A DNA stretch of 64,000 nucleotides, taken from positions 1 through 64,000 of the forward strand of contig NZ_CAMCEC010000004.1 of assembly GCF_945873775.1 (NCBI RefSeq), given 5' to 3'. The stretch comes from an uncultured Treponema sp. (GTDB lineage: Bacteria; Spirochaetota; Spirochaetia; Treponematales; Treponemataceae). The translations under genes were made by a program, and so were the position numbers. Position 1 is the stretch's first letter. The number at the start of each line of letters is the position of its first letter. The notes below the pieces were generated by a model. It worked only from the letters and a program-made list of their open reading frames with translations. It was not told the DNA's origin and made no database searches. This document shows positions 42,519-52,100 of this stretch, piece after piece.

Positions 42519-43100
42519 TTATAAAATTATCGACAAAATAAGTGCTAAAAGAATTCTTAATGCAAACTGCAAAAATAAAAGGGCGATTATTGAAATTATC
42601 AAGGCGGCTTTGTAAGTTATGCGTCTGCCCATTGCGAATGTTCTTGCGATTCTGTAGACAATCGGTGAAATTGAGCTGTCAATTTGGTTCGCCATGAATC
42701 CGCTTGTGTTGTAAGAATCTCTGTTTATCATTATCAAAATAAGTCTTATTGCAAAAAGGATTATCAAAAAGAAAATGAGCGATGACAGAATTGAAAAGAA
42801 AATCCCAAGAATCATTGCCAGAATCATCTGGAGGTTTATGTAGCCTCCGTTTGCAAGGCTTGAAAAAAGCTGGGAGCCTGCGCCTAAAATGCACAAAGCG
42901 AGAGCGGGGCTAAAGTCAAAGCTTCCGAACCTAAGCCATTTTATTCCGCGGAAAAGATTCATGTACGGATCGCATATTTGCGCCAGAATGTCCGCCGGTT
43001 TGCTGTATGAATAATTTGGAATCCAAGTGATTATTATTCGCAAAAGACATAAAAGAGAATATAGCGATAAAAATGCTGAAATTATTCTTAAGATAAACAT
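42519..43100 (-). CDS. YggT-family membrane protein with two YggT domains
   Basis: A 193-aa integral membrane protein. The first unit (LRIIITWIPNYSYSKPADILAQICDPYMNLFRG) is the classic YggT pattern W-x-P and DPxLxxFRxIIP-like; a second, weaker copy follows around RLILIMINRDSYNTSGFMANQIDSSISPIVYRIARTF. YggT proteins are linked to septum or osmotic functions but have no defined activity. A GGAGG ribosome site precedes it; it is 22 nt downstream of dnaE and runs into recG. Confidence 0.8.
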   Translation of the reverse strand: MFILRIISAFLSLYSLLCLLRIIITWIPNYSYSKPADILAQICDPYMNLFRGIKWLRFGSFDFSPALALCILGAGSQLFSSLANGGYINLQMILAMILGIFFSILSSLIFFLIILFAIRLILIMINRDSYNTSGFMANQIDSSISPIVYRIARTFAMGRRITYKAALIISIIALLFLQFALRILLALILSIIL

Positions 43101-43122
43101 GGCGTAAAAACCTCCTGTGCCA

Positions 43123-46100
43123 TTATTCAGTCCAGACTTCCTGAACTCCGGAAATATCTTTTATGTTGTCTATGTATTCCTTTGTGTTTGGAACAGTCAG
43201 CTGAGTGTTCGCTTTTACGACATAAGTTTTTCCGTCTATTTCTATATGAAAATATACTAACAAAGTTCCCGTTCCGCCAAACAAAATGTCCCTAAGCGGC
43301 GCGATTTCTTTTACGGAAGAAAAGCCTTGTTCAAGCTGAATGTGAACACTTGAAATTGCCTTTTGCTGCAAAGTTGCAATGTCTTCAATTGATTCTACAA
43401 GAAAACTTGGAACTTCTCTTGAGCCGTCAACTTTGCCTTTGAACGCGTAAACTTTTTCGGCTTCAATTTGGCTTGAATATTTTTCCCAAACAGCAGGAAA
43501 GAATGTTACATCAATAAATCCTTTGTAGTCGGCAAGTTTTGCAAATGCCATCTGCTTGCCTTTTTTTGTCATTATGATTTTTAAATCCTGAAGCATTCCG
43601 ATTGCAACATAAGTTTTGCCGGAATTTCTTGACTGCCAAGATGACCTTCCGCTTGATTCCAGCGATGCTTTTTCTGCCTTGTCGATTTTTGCCCAGCGTC
43701 CGATATTTTCGCTGTTGCAGGTTGCGCAAGTTTCTATTGCGGTTTTGTAATCGTCCAGCGGATGCCCCGAAACAAAGCAGCCTATTAGTTCCTTTTCCAT
43801 GTTAAGACGCTCCATTTTTGGAAGGTCTTCACATTCTTCAAACTTAAAGTCTTCAAATTCTTTTATTCCGGCGTCTTCAAAAAGGCTTGCCTGACCGTAT
43901 TCCTTGGAAGCGTTCTTTTTGTCTTCGTATTCAATTACGCGCTCAAGGTTCATGGTAAGAGTTGCGCGGTTTTGTCCCAAGTTGTCAAATGCACCGGTTT
44001 TTATAAGGACTTCTATCGCTTTTTTGTTTACGTCTTTGTTGCTCAATCGTTCAATAAAATCCACAAAAGATTTGTAAGGTCCGTTTTGCTCGCGTTCTTC
44101 AACAATAGCTCTTGCGGCTCCTTCGCCCATTCCTTTTATTCCTTTAAGACCGAAAACAATATGACCGTCAATAACATCAAAAATTGAGTCGGAGCGGTTT
44201 ACGTCCGGCGGATCAACTTGAATTCCCATTTTGCGGGCTTCTTCAATGTATTCAGGAAGCGTATCTGTGGAAGTGATTTCGTTGGTAAGGTTTGCCGCCA
44301 TGAATTCAGCTTTCTTGTGGGTTTTAAGCCAGCCGGTTCTGTATGCAAGAACTGTGTAGGCCGCCGCATGGGACTTGTTAAATCCGTAGCCAGCGAACGG
44401 CACCATTATGTCAAAAATTTCATCAGCGTGCTCTTTTGTGTAGCCTTGCTTTATTGCGCCTTCTTCAAATTCAACTTTTTTGCCCATGAGGACTTCAAGC
44501 TTCTTTTTTCCCATGGCACGCCTAAGCATATCCGCGCCGCCAAGAGAAAAGCCCGCAATCTTCTGCGCAACCTGCATAACCTGTTCCTGATAAACCATAA
44601 CGCCGTAAGTTTCCTTTAGGATTCCTTCAAGGCACGGATCTGGGTAGTGAACGGTTTCTGGCTTCCATTTGCCTTCAATGTACTGCGGAATATAATCAAG
44701 CGGACCAGGACGGTAAAGCGCGTTCAAGGCGACAAGTTCTTCCACGCATCTTGGCTGGCACTGGCGCAATATTTTCTGCATTCCCGGAGATTCAAACTGG
44801 AAAATTGCAACAGAGTCTCCGCGGCAGAACAAGTCGAATGTCTCGGAGTCGGTTTCACTTACGTTTTCTGTCTTGAATTCCGGCTCGTCTGGCTTTTTAT
44901 GCTTGTTGATTATGTTTTCGGCATAGCGGATTAGAGAAAGTGTTTTAAGCCCAAGGTAGTCGAACTTTACAAGTCCGCACGGCTCAATTATGTCCATTGT
45001 ATACTGAACCGCAACTTCGCCTGTCTTTGGATCTTTGAAAACCGGCGCCCAGTCTGGAAGGGCAGTAAGTCCGATTACCATTCCAGAAGCGTGAAGACCA
45101 GTGTTTCTGATTAAGCCTTCAAGTTTTTTGCAAAGAGCAATCCAGCGGTCAAAAGTTTTTTTATCCAGCCCGATTGTCGTTTCTGGATTTTCGCTGATTG
45201 GAATAAGCTGTCCGCCGTCTGGAAATTTGTCTGTAGGCGGCTCAAGCGCGTTTTTCAGTTTTGCCTTTGGATTGTCTGGAATGCAGGCTTTTACTTTTGT
45301 AACAATTGAAAGCGGAATGTTCAGGATTCGTCCGACATCGGCAAGACAGTTCTTGGGCTTTAAAGTTCCGAACGTTACAATGTGGCCAACCTGCGGCTCT
45401 CCGTAAGTTTCTCTTGTATGCTGAATGATGTTCTGCCTAAAATCGAAGTCCATGTCTATATCAAAATCCGGCATGGAAACGCGCTCTGGATTTAAGAAAC
45501 GCTCGAAAATCAGCTTGAACCTGAACGGATCAATGTCTGTTATAGTCATGCAGTACGCAACTAGAGAGCCTGCGCCTGAACCGCGCCCCGGACCAATTGG
45601 AATGCCGTGTTCTTTTGCCCAGTTTATGAATTCCCAAACAATCAGGAAGTAGCCCGAAAATCCCATCTTAAAGATAATTCCAAGCTCGTATTCGCACCGC
45701 CGCCTTATTGCCTGCGTGATTTCCGGGTAGCGCACTCTAAGGCCTTTTTCTACAAGACAGCGCACGTAGTCGTCCTGATTTTCCGTGTAGTCTTCGTGCT
45801 TTTGAAATTCGATTGGAAGTGAAAACCGCGGAAGGCAGCCTTTTAATTCCGGCGTTGTGTACTGATGAATTGTAAGGTTGCACATATTGGCGATTTTTAT
45901 TGTGTTCGCCATAGCTTCCGGGTAGTTCGGAAAAAGAATTGACATTTCCTGTTCTGTCTTTAAGTACCATTCTTTTCTTCCGCCGCCCATTGTCTGATGA
46001 GGCTCGTCCAAAAGCTTCTTGAATCCAATGCACCTTAAAGCGTCTTGAGCTTCCGCATCGTCCTTGTTGCAGTAATGGACATCGTTTGTAAGAACAAGCG

Positions 46101-46764
46101 GAATGTCCAAGTCTTTGGAAAGTTTTATGAGCTTGACTGCGACTTCTTTTTGCTCGTCAAGTCCGTGGTCTTGAATTTCAATGTAGTAGCGGTCCGGCCC
46201 GAAAAGTTCCTTGTATTCTTTTGCGACCCGGTATGCGTCTTCGTCCCTTCCATTTAAAAGCAGCTGCGGAAGTTCTCCTTGAATGCACGCGCTTAGGCAG
46301 ATAAGTCCTTCATGGTACTTTTTTAGAAGCTCAAAGTCTATTCTTGGTTTTCCGTAGTAAAGTCCTTCCGTGTATGCGATTGAAGAAAGCCATGACATAT
46401 TTTTGTAGCCGGTTTGGTTTTCGCACAAAAGAATAAGATGAAAGTAGTGGCTGTTTTTTCCATTGCGCCCGAACGGAACATCGTTGTGCTCTGTGTGGTT
46501 TCCCCAGGCAACATAAAATTCTTCGCCTACAATCGGGTTGATTCCGTTTACGTGGCAGAGCTTTTCAAAGTTGAGCGAGCCGAACATATTTCCGTGGTCA
46601 GTAAGAGCCAGTGCCGGCATATTAAGCTCTTTTGCCCTTGCAACAAGCGTGTCAATTTTGCTTGCGCCGTCCAAAATTGAATAGTCTGAATGGACGTGAA
46701 GATGAACAAAATTGCTAACCGGAGTTCCTTCCGGGGCGTCAGGAAATTTATGATAGTCAGCCAA
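43123..46764 (-). CDS. dnaE: DNA polymerase III alpha subunit
   Basis: The 1213-aa replicative polymerase of the DnaE1 type. N-terminal PHP domain ([37 protein letters not shown]), polymerase palm with [16 protein letters not shown] and the catalytic aspartates in [10 protein letters not shown], finger region ([60 protein letters not shown]), tandem helix-hairpin-helix and an OB fold near the C-terminus ([20 protein letters not shown]). Start is TTG with AAGGAG 6 nt upstream. First gene of dnaE-yggT-recG. Confidence 0.97.
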   Translation of the reverse strand: MADYHKFPDAPEGTPVSNFVHLHVHSDYSILDGASKIDTLVARAKELNMPALALTDHGNMFGSLNFEKLCHVNGINPIVGEEFYVAWGNHTEHNDVPFGRNGKNSHYFHLILLCENQTGYKNMSWLSSIAYTEGLYYGKPRIDFELLKKYHEGLICLSACIQGELPQLLLNGRDEDAYRVAKEYKELFGPDRYYIEIQDHGLDEQKEVAVKLIKLSKDLDIPLVLTNDVHYCNKDDAEAQDALRCIGFKKLLDEPHQTMGGGRKEWYLKTEQEMSILFPNYPEAMANTIKIANMCNLTIHQYTTPELKGCLPRFSLPIEFQKHEDYTENQDDYVRCLVEKGLRVRYPEITQAIRRRCEYELGIIFKMGFSGYFLIVWEFINWAKEHGIPIGPGRGSGAGSLVAYCMTITDIDPFRFKLIFERFLNPERVSMPDFDIDMDFDFRQNIIQHTRETYGEPQVGHIVTFGTLKPKNCLADVGRILNIPLSIVTKVKACIPDNPKAKLKNALEPPTDKFPDGGQLIPISENPETTIGLDKKTFDRWIALCKKLEGLIRNTGLHASGMVIGLTALPDWAPVFKDPKTGEVAVQYTMDIIEPCGLVKFDYLGLKTLSLIRYAENIINKHKKPDEPEFKTENVSETDSETFDLFCRGDSVAIFQFESPGMQKILRQCQPRCVEELVALNALYRPGPLDYIPQYIEGKWKPETVHYPDPCLEGILKETYGVMVYQEQVMQVAQKIAGFSLGGADMLRRAMGKKKLEVLMGKKVEFEEGAIKQGYTKEHADEIFDIMVPFAGYGFNKSHAAAYTVLAYRTGWLKTHKKAEFMAANLTNEITSTDTLPEYIEEARKMGIQVDPPDVNRSDSIFDVIDGHIVFGLKGIKGMGEGAARAIVEEREQNGPYKSFVDFIERLSNKDVNKKAIEVLIKTGAFDNLGQNRATLTMNLERVIEYEDKKNASKEYGQASLFEDAGIKEFEDFKFEECEDLPKMERLNMEKELIGCFVSGHPLDDYKTAIETCATCNSENIGRWAKIDKAEKASLESSGRSSWQSRNSGKTYVAIGMLQDLKIIMTKKGKQMAFAKLADYKGFIDVTFFPAVWEKYSSQIEAEKVYAFKGKVDGSREVPSFLVESIEDIATLQQKAISSVHIQLEQGFSSVKEIAPLRDILFGGTGTLLVYFHIEIDGKTYVVKANTQLTVPNTKEYIDNIKDISGVQEVWTE

Positions 46765-46844
46765 GCCAAGCTCCTTGCAGTTTTTTTAGATGACCTTATT
46801 CTAATAGAAAAAGCCTCTTTTTGCTAGGCAGATTCCCTTGTCTA

Positions 46845-46941
46845 GCCTTTTGTCATTATCCAGCTTGACTGGATAATCCCCTGCAATCTTTCTTTTCATT
46901 GTGCATTTCGTTTTTAGGTGATAAAATAGCGCATTATGAAA
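46845..46941 (+). repeat. 97-bp direct repeat, copy A (upstream of the SUMF1 gene)
   Basis: Matches 50303-50399 at 89 of 97 positions without gaps. It spans a TGTCATTATC...GATAATCCCC palindrome, a CTGCAATCTTTC block, the whole promoter, and the ATGAAA start of the gene. Two of the differences are paired C-to-T and G-to-A changes that preserve the palindrome. Confidence 0.85.
46899..46927 (+). promoter_or_regulatory. Promoter of the SUMF1 gene, duplicated from murE
   Basis: TTGTGC (46899-46904), 17-nt spacer, TAAAAT (46922-46927), 8 nt to ATG. No ribosome site; leaderless spacing as in the murE copy. Confidence 0.55.
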
Positions 46942-48099
46942 GCAACAATAAAACAATTAAAACTTTTTGCCGTGTTTGCGGCTATGTCGCTTATGTTTGC
47001 AGAAAACGGATATTCACAAAACACTGGTTCTGATTTTGTGAGAATTTCGGCTGTTACCCTTGAAAGGGCTTTCTATATGTGCGACCACGAGGTAACGCAA
47101 AAGGAATATCAGGACATAATGGGAACAAACCCAAGCAAATTCAAAAACAACCCGGACAAAGGCGAGGTTCAGGAAAACCGCCCTGTAGAGCGTGTAAGCT
47201 GGTTTGACGCGATTGAATACTGCAACAAGCGTTCCATAAAAGAAGGACTCACACCATGCTACAGAGCCAATGACAGTACAGACACGAGCAAGTGGGGAAT
47301 AGAGCCTACAGCGGACACAAGCAAATGGGGCATAAAGCCCACAATGACAATCAGAAAAGAAGGTTACATTTTTAACCAATCGACGTGGTTTGAAGTTGAA
47401 TGCGACTGGAACGCGAACGGCTATCGCCTGCCAACGAATCTGGAATGGGAATATGCCGCAAGCGCAGGAAATTCTTTAGGCAAAGATGTTTACAGCGGAA
47501 CGGACGATGAGTCAAAACTTGATGATTACGCCTGGTACATTCGCAACAGCCGCAACAAGACGCACGAAGTAAAAAAGAAGAAGCCTAATGCTTTTGGACT
47601 TTATGACATGAGCGGCAACGTAGAGGAATGGTGCTGGGAAAACGAGGGTGATTATGTCAGCGGTTTGCACGGCGGTTACTGGGGCGTTAAAAATGGAAGA
47701 TACTGGCATGTTGGGAATGGGAAGGATGGTATTATAACTTGGAAGAGCACGAATCCTAGCTGGACAGTTCCTGAACAGTTTTATGTTCTCGACAAAGACT
47801 ATTGCTTGCCATATAAATACGCAACCGCCTGCTTTGGATTCCGTGTAGTGCGCACAGACACAACAAGCACAGTTCCCCAAGAGCATAAAAAGCAGGTAGC
47901 AAATCAAAAAGAAGCAGAGAGTAAAACTCAAGAGGAATATCAAGAAAGAAGAGTACAATCCAGAAGATCTATGGAAGAAGCAACATTGGATATGGCAAAA
48001 AAATTTCTTTTAGATGGCATTCCTCCGAAAAAAGTTGCAAAGATAATGGGGCTTGAACTTTCTCAAGTTAAAGAACTTCAAAAATCTATTAAAAAATAG
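46936..48099 (+). CDS. Exported SUMF1/FGE-fold protein with a transposase-nuclease-like C-terminal tail
   Basis: A 387-aa protein with a signal peptide (MKATIKQLKLFAVFAAMSLMFA). The SUMF1 fold is clear: FYMCDHEVTQKEYQDIMGTNPS, VSWFDAIEYCNKRSIKEGLTPCYR, GYRLPTNLEWEYAA, NAFGLYDMSGNVEEWCWE, CFGFRVVRTD. The catalytic Cys pair of true formylglycine-generating enzymes is not evident, so a structural or binding role is likelier. Odd points: an 11-aa tandem duplication (DTSKWGI-E/K-PT) near residue 115, and a C-terminal tail (LDMAKKFLLDGIPPKKVAKI, then a GLELSQV segment) of the type ending Rpn-family PD-(D/E)XK transposase-like nucleases. It starts inside the 97-bp repeat. Confidence 0.75.
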   Translation: MKATIKQLKLFAVFAAMSLMFAENGYSQNTGSDFVRISAVTLERAFYMCDHEVTQKEYQDIMGTNPSKFKNNPDKGEVQENRPVERVSWFDAIEYCNKRSIKEGLTPCYRANDSTDTSKWGIEPTADTSKWGIKPTMTIRKEGYIFNQSTWFEVECDWNANGYRLPTNLEWEYAASAGNSLGKDVYSGTDDESKLDDYAWYIRNSRNKTHEVKKKKPNAFGLYDMSGNVEEWCWENEGDYVSGLHGGYWGVKNGRYWHVGNGKDGIITWKSTNPSWTVPEQFYVLDKDYCLPYKYATACFGFRVVRTDTTSTVPQEHKKQVANQKEAESKTQEEYQERRVQSRRSMEEATLDMAKKFLLDGIPPKKVAKIMGLELSQVKELQKSIKK

Positions 48100-48128
48100 C
48101 TGATTTACTCTGTTCTAAGGAGATTTAC

Positions 48129-50075
48129 ATGAAAAAGACTTTGAAAATTGCAACGCTTTCAACTTTGATTATGGGCTTTTTTGCAAGCGTTGCTTCAGCA
48201 AAAGATATTTCTACATATATAAATGAAGCAGTTAAAGAAGTTACAGAAAATCAAATCTACAGCGAAAAGCAGGCTGATTCCTTATGGTGGAAGACGAACG
48301 AGCGTGAAATGGTTTTGACTCCTATCGAGGAATACGATGACCTTGGCGATAGCTTCTATGAATCAAAACTGTGGAAAGATGACTCCCTTTATATCACAAG
48401 GTTGCTTGTTGATTATCCTTCAGCTACTGCCAGCTATTTGCATCAGATATATAATGGGAGATATGACTGCCTTAGAAATGTCAGAGAGGTTTGGCTTAGT
48501 CCCCAAGTTGACGCCTGGGCTTTCATAGATGAGTTGCAGGATGAGTTTGTTGAAGAGGAATATCGGGCAGGAACTAAAGGCGACTTTATAAAATACAAAG
48601 ATAGATTATGGTTTGACAGCGGCATGATGAACGGCTCTTGCACTATTTATGTGCCTGAAAGCGAATTGCCAAAAGGTCTTTTAAGCTACAGTTCAAAGCC
48701 TTTGTCGCCTGTATATTTTGTGAAAGTTTATTCTGGAGATGTGTACGAGGCGTTCAAAAAAGGGGACTCTGCCGCAAGAGAATGGTGTCCGGGGCACGTC
48801 TATACTGGAAAAGCATATACTGCAAGCCGCATGAAGCAGCACATGACTTGCCAACAGCCAAACGAGTGGTATTATTCTTGCAAATGGTGCGGAAAGTGCG
48901 AGTACAATCCAAAGCACACTTTCTCGGACGGTGTGCCTAAGTCTCCTGTCCACGACTTTGCAAGGTTTGACATTTCCGACAAGAACTTTGCAGGCACAAA
49001 CAAGCAGGGAGAAAAAGTCTACTATATTTCATGCAGATGGTGCGGCATTAACAAGCGCGATTCTGACTTGTCTGATTTTACATACGAGTATTTCCGTTAT
49101 AACACAGGCCACAAGGATTCCCCGGAAGTTAGAGCGGCATACAATATGTACATGGAGCAGAAGAAGGACAGCTGGAAAAAAGGCGGCACAAACTACGAAA
49201 TGGCTTTGGATGTTTCAACAAAAGTCAATTTAAATCCGTGGTCTTTTGCAGTTTCAAAAAGCAAGGACGTAAAAGCAAAGATAAGCGAAAATGCTCAAGA
49301 CGGAGTTTACTGGGCGGCACGAAACGGATTGGTGGACGAATCTGTTCTAGGCGATGACTTTACAAAGCCTCTTACACGATTGCAGGCCAGCGCAATTGCG
49401 GTAACTCTTGCGGAAAAACTTTCGGGCAAGTCAGTTTCATCTGCAAAATCAAAGACATATTCCGACACAAAAAATAAATACGCTCTAAAAGCGGCTGGGG
49501 CTGGAATTTACGGCGGAGCTTCGGACGGGAAATTTAATCTGGATGGCATAGTTGACCGCCAGCAGCTTGCAACTTTCTTTTATCAGGCTTTGATGTACGC
49601 AAAAAAGAATAAAAATGTCCGCTACACGCCTTATGAGTCAAAGCTCGCTCGGTATTCAGACAATGCAGAGATTGCAGACTGGGCAAAAGAAGCGGCGGCT
49701 TTTATGGACGCTCTTGGTCTTGTTGAAGGCTCAAGCAACACAAAATTTTCACCAGAAGAAACATTGACTATTGAGCAGGCTTTGGCAATAGCAAACAACA
49801 GCCTTGACGCGCCGAATATCGGCTGGTATCAGAGCGGTCCGTCAAATACTGACAAGCTCGGATTCTCTAATTCTACAAATGACTTTCAGGCACAAAACTG
49901 TGGTGTCCCAACTTTGCTTGAATACCGAAATTATGAACGCTTTTGGCGGCCTGTTGCTATGCCAGAAGTTCCGGCCGCAGCTTCAATATTGGAAAGATTT
50001 GCAATACTCGACCCATACACAAACGATCGGCTTTATGTGAAGAAAATCAACTTTTTTGCAGTAAAGGCGGATTAG
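48129..50075 (+). CDS. Secreted SLH-domain protein with Cys-rich modules
   Basis: A 648-aa exported protein (MKKTLKIATLSTLIMGFFASVASAKD). Unrecognised N-terminal region; around residues 230-310 two Cys modules (YYSCKWCGKC and YYISCRWCGI) resemble the CxxCG repeats of Gram-positive surface proteins. From about residue 385 there are three S-layer-homology-type units: ENAQDGVYWAARNGLV, YSDTKNKYALKAAGAGIYGG and YSDNAEIADWAKEAAAFMDA-LGLVEGS, each followed by a T/R-x-Q-x-A-x-x-x helix. SLH units bind cell-wall polymers; what they bind in a spirochaete is unclear. AAGGAG ribosome site; 29 nt after the SUMF1 gene and in the same repeat-flanked segment, so probably acquired with it. Confidence 0.75.
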   Translation: MKKTLKIATLSTLIMGFFASVASAKDISTYINEAVKEVTENQIYSEKQADSLWWKTNEREMVLTPIEEYDDLGDSFYESKLWKDDSLYITRLLVDYPSATASYLHQIYNGRYDCLRNVREVWLSPQVDAWAFIDELQDEFVEEEYRAGTKGDFIKYKDRLWFDSGMMNGSCTIYVPESELPKGLLSYSSKPLSPVYFVKVYSGDVYEAFKKGDSAAREWCPGHVYTGKAYTASRMKQHMTCQQPNEWYYSCKWCGKCEYNPKHTFSDGVPKSPVHDFARFDISDKNFAGTNKQGEKVYYISCRWCGINKRDSDLSDFTYEYFRYNTGHKDSPEVRAAYNMYMEQKKDSWKKGGTNYEMALDVSTKVNLNPWSFAVSKSKDVKAKISENAQDGVYWAARNGLVDESVLGDDFTKPLTRLQASAIAVTLAEKLSGKSVSSAKSKTYSDTKNKYALKAAGAGIYGGASDGKFNLDGIVDRQQLATFFYQALMYAKKNKNVRYTPYESKLARYSDNAEIADWAKEAAAFMDALGLVEGSSNTKFSPEETLTIEQALAIANNSLDAPNIGWYQSGPSNTDKLGFSNSTNDFQAQNCGVPTLLEYRNYERFWRPVAMPEVPAAASILERFAILDPYTNDRLYVKKINFFAVKAD

Positions 50076-50102
50076 TTTGCAAGCATAATGAGAGTATGTG
50101 TA

Positions 50103-50137
50103 TCATTCTAATGATGTGGTGTGCGCCATTAGAATGA
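50103..50137 (+). terminator. Hairpin after the SLH gene
   Basis: TCATTCTAATG pairs perfectly with CATTAGAATGA (11 bp) around a 13-nt loop. No T-run follows. A near repeat GCATAATGA flanks it on both sides (about 50083 and 50152). It may be a 3' stabiliser or another palindromic repeat rather than a terminator. Confidence 0.45.
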
Positions 50138-50200
50138 CGCAGAGTGTATCAGCATAATGAATTTGTGTGATAAAATGGAATGTACAGAAATCCTGCATGG

Positions 50201-50302
50201 ATTCCCTTGTCAAGCAAGGGAATGACAAATAACAGTCTATCATTGCCATGCCAGACTAGCTTTTTGTCATTGCCGGAGTTGCCCTTTGTCATTGCCTTGC
50301 TT
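50201..50302. repeat. Cluster of palindromic-element fragments before murE
   Basis: ATTCCCTTG-TCAAG-CAAGGGAAT (50201-50223) is a perfect inverted repeat followed by GACA. Then come tandem half-elements of 24, 22 and 22 nt (from 50260, 50284 and 50306), each beginning with CTTT/TTTTGTCATT and ending near TTGCC or TTGAC; the third is the start of direct-repeat copy B. Confidence 0.6.
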
Positions 50303-50399
50303 GCCTTTTGTCATTATCTAGCTTGACTAGATAATCCCCTGCAATCTTTCTTTTCATTGTGCATTTCTTTTTAAAGTGGTAGAATGGCGCATTATGAAA
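50303..50399 (+). repeat. 97-bp direct repeat, copy B (upstream of murE)
   Basis: The partner of 46845-46941. Because murE-ddl-murD is core machinery, this is taken as the original and copy A as the duplicate. The repeat ends within the fourth to sixth base of the murE coding sequence (ATGAAA). Confidence 0.85.
50357..50385 (+). promoter_or_regulatory. Promoter of murE-ddl-murD, leaderless spacing
   Basis: TTGTGC (50357-50362), 17-nt spacer, TAGAAT (50380-50385) preceded by TGG (extended -10), then GGCGCATT and ATG. No ribosome-binding site. Confidence 0.6.
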
Positions 50400-52100
50400 A
50401 AGAATTTGTGCGCGCTTTTGAAGTCGCTTGGCTCGGAAGATACTGATTATAAGATTGTGGCGGAAGACGGAATTTCTTCCCCAAAGAATACAGATATTTG
50501 CATAGAAGGTCTTGCTTTTGACAGCCGGGATGTAAAAGAAAACTATTTGTTTTTTGCTTTGCCCGGAACTCATACAACTGGCAACAAGTTTATAGCACAG
50601 GCTGTTTCTTGCGGGGCTGGCGCAGTTGTTTTTCAGGATGAAATCACGCAGGAAGAGCAGTCGCAAATCAAGGCGGCTTTGGCATCCTCTTCAAAAAATG
50701 TTGTGTTTGTAAAAGTTCCTTCTGCCCGGTTTGCAATGTCGCCTGTAAGCTCGTGCTTTTATGACAATCCTTCTTCAAAACTTGTTGTCTACGGAGTTAC
50801 AGGAACGGAAGGTAAGTCTTCCACAGTTTCGTTTATATGGCAGTTCTTGCGCCTGAACGGAATCATGGCGGGCTTTATTTCCACAGTTCAGTATTCGCTT
50901 GGAGGAGACGCCATAGATAATCCGCAGCACCAGACAACCCCGGAATCTCCTATTGTTCAGCGCGAGCTTTACGAGATGGTTTGCAACGGATGCACTCACG
51001 CTGTTGTAGAATCTTCCAGCCACGGCTTGAGTAAAAAACTAAACAGGCTTGGCGATGTTCTTTTTGACTGTGCTGTTTTTATGAATGTTACGCTTGAGCA
51101 TCTGGAATTCCACGGGACTTACGAGCAGTACAAAAGCGATAAAGCAAATTTGTTCCGCGCATTGGATTTGCATAATCACGAAAAAACAATTGCCGGTGTT
51201 GCAACAAAAGTTCCTGCGTTTGGCGTTGTGAACTTGGAAGATCCTGCGGCATCTTATTTTGCTTCCTGCACCAAGCACAAAACTATAGGATTCACTACGG
51301 AAGGAAAGGCAGGCAAGCAGGCTGCTTTGGGGCTTTCATCTCCTCCGCTTCCAGAAATTCCAAAAGACATGCCGTACTTTTCGTGTAGAAATATAGCTTC
51401 GGCAAGATTCGGGCTTGCGTTTAGCATTCACCGTTTTGAAACCCACGATTCACTCAACAACGAAAATTCTGTTGTCCATGTAAAGGCTTCTGTTCCGGGA
51501 GCATTCAATGCGTACAATATAACCGCCGCGATTTTGGCTGTGCACGGAACAACCGGCATTTCAATAGAAAAACTTGCTTTGTGCGCGCAAAAACTTACAA
51601 GCGTAAAAGGCCGCATGACTGTAATTGATGAAGGTCAGCCTTTTGAAGTGATTGTGGACTATGCCCATACGCCTTCGAGTTTTGAGACAATTTTTCCGCC
51701 TGTAAAAAACCGCTCCATGGGCAAGATGATTTGCGTGTTCGGCTCTGGCGGTGAACGCGACACAACAAAGCGTCCTCTTCAAGGTGAAATTGCCGCCCGC
51801 TTCTGCGACACTGTTATTCTTACAGATGAAGATCCGCGCAAGGAAGACAGAATGGCGATTATTGAACAGATTGCTTTGGGCGCAAGAAAAGAAGGCAAAA
51901 AAGACAACTTGGATTTGTTCCTTGTTCCAGACCGTCCGCAGGCAATCAGAAAAGCGTTCAGCATGGCAAAGGAAAACGACATTGTGCTTCTTCTTGGAAA
52001 AAGCCATGAAAATTCTATAATTTACGCCGACAATGCTATAAAGTACGATGAAATTTCAGAAGCAAAGAAAGCTTTAAAAGAAATGAGGTTTGCAAAATGA
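50394..52100 (+). CDS. murE: UDP-MurNAc-tripeptide synthetase (MurE)
   Basis: A 568-aa Mur ligase adding the third stem-peptide residue to UDP-MurNAc-L-Ala-D-Glu. ATP loop GVTGTEGKSSTVSF (normally GTNGKT; here TEGKS), HAVVESSSHGLSKKLNRL, DYAHTPSSFE and VFGSGGERDTTKRP are recognisable. The residue-3 selectivity motif reads DEDPRKED; an Arg in this DNPR-type position is associated with meso-diaminopimelate, but treponemes are known to carry ornithine, so the substrate is open. Longer than the usual roughly 490 aa through internal loops. The track start at 50376 lies in the promoter; ATG 50394 is preferred. Confidence 0.88.
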   Translation: MKKNLCALLKSLGSEDTDYKIVAEDGISSPKNTDICIEGLAFDSRDVKENYLFFALPGTHTTGNKFIAQAVSCGAGAVVFQDEITQEEQSQIKAALASSSKNVVFVKVPSARFAMSPVSSCFYDNPSSKLVVYGVTGTEGKSSTVSFIWQFLRLNGIMAGFISTVQYSLGGDAIDNPQHQTTPESPIVQRELYEMVCNGCTHAVVESSSHGLSKKLNRLGDVLFDCAVFMNVTLEHLEFHGTYEQYKSDKANLFRALDLHNHEKTIAGVATKVPAFGVVNLEDPAASYFASCTKHKTIGFTTEGKAGKQAALGLSSPPLPEIPKDMPYFSCRNIASARFGLAFSIHRFETHDSLNNENSVVHVKASVPGAFNAYNITAAILAVHGTTGISIEKLALCAQKLTSVKGRMTVIDEGQPFEVIVDYAHTPSSFETIFPPVKNRSMGKMICVFGSGGERDTTKRPLQGEIAARFCDTVILTDEDPRKEDRMAIIEQIALGARKEGKKDNLDLFLVPDRPQAIRKAFSMAKENDIVLLLGKSHENSIIYADNAIKYDEISEAKKALKEMRFAK

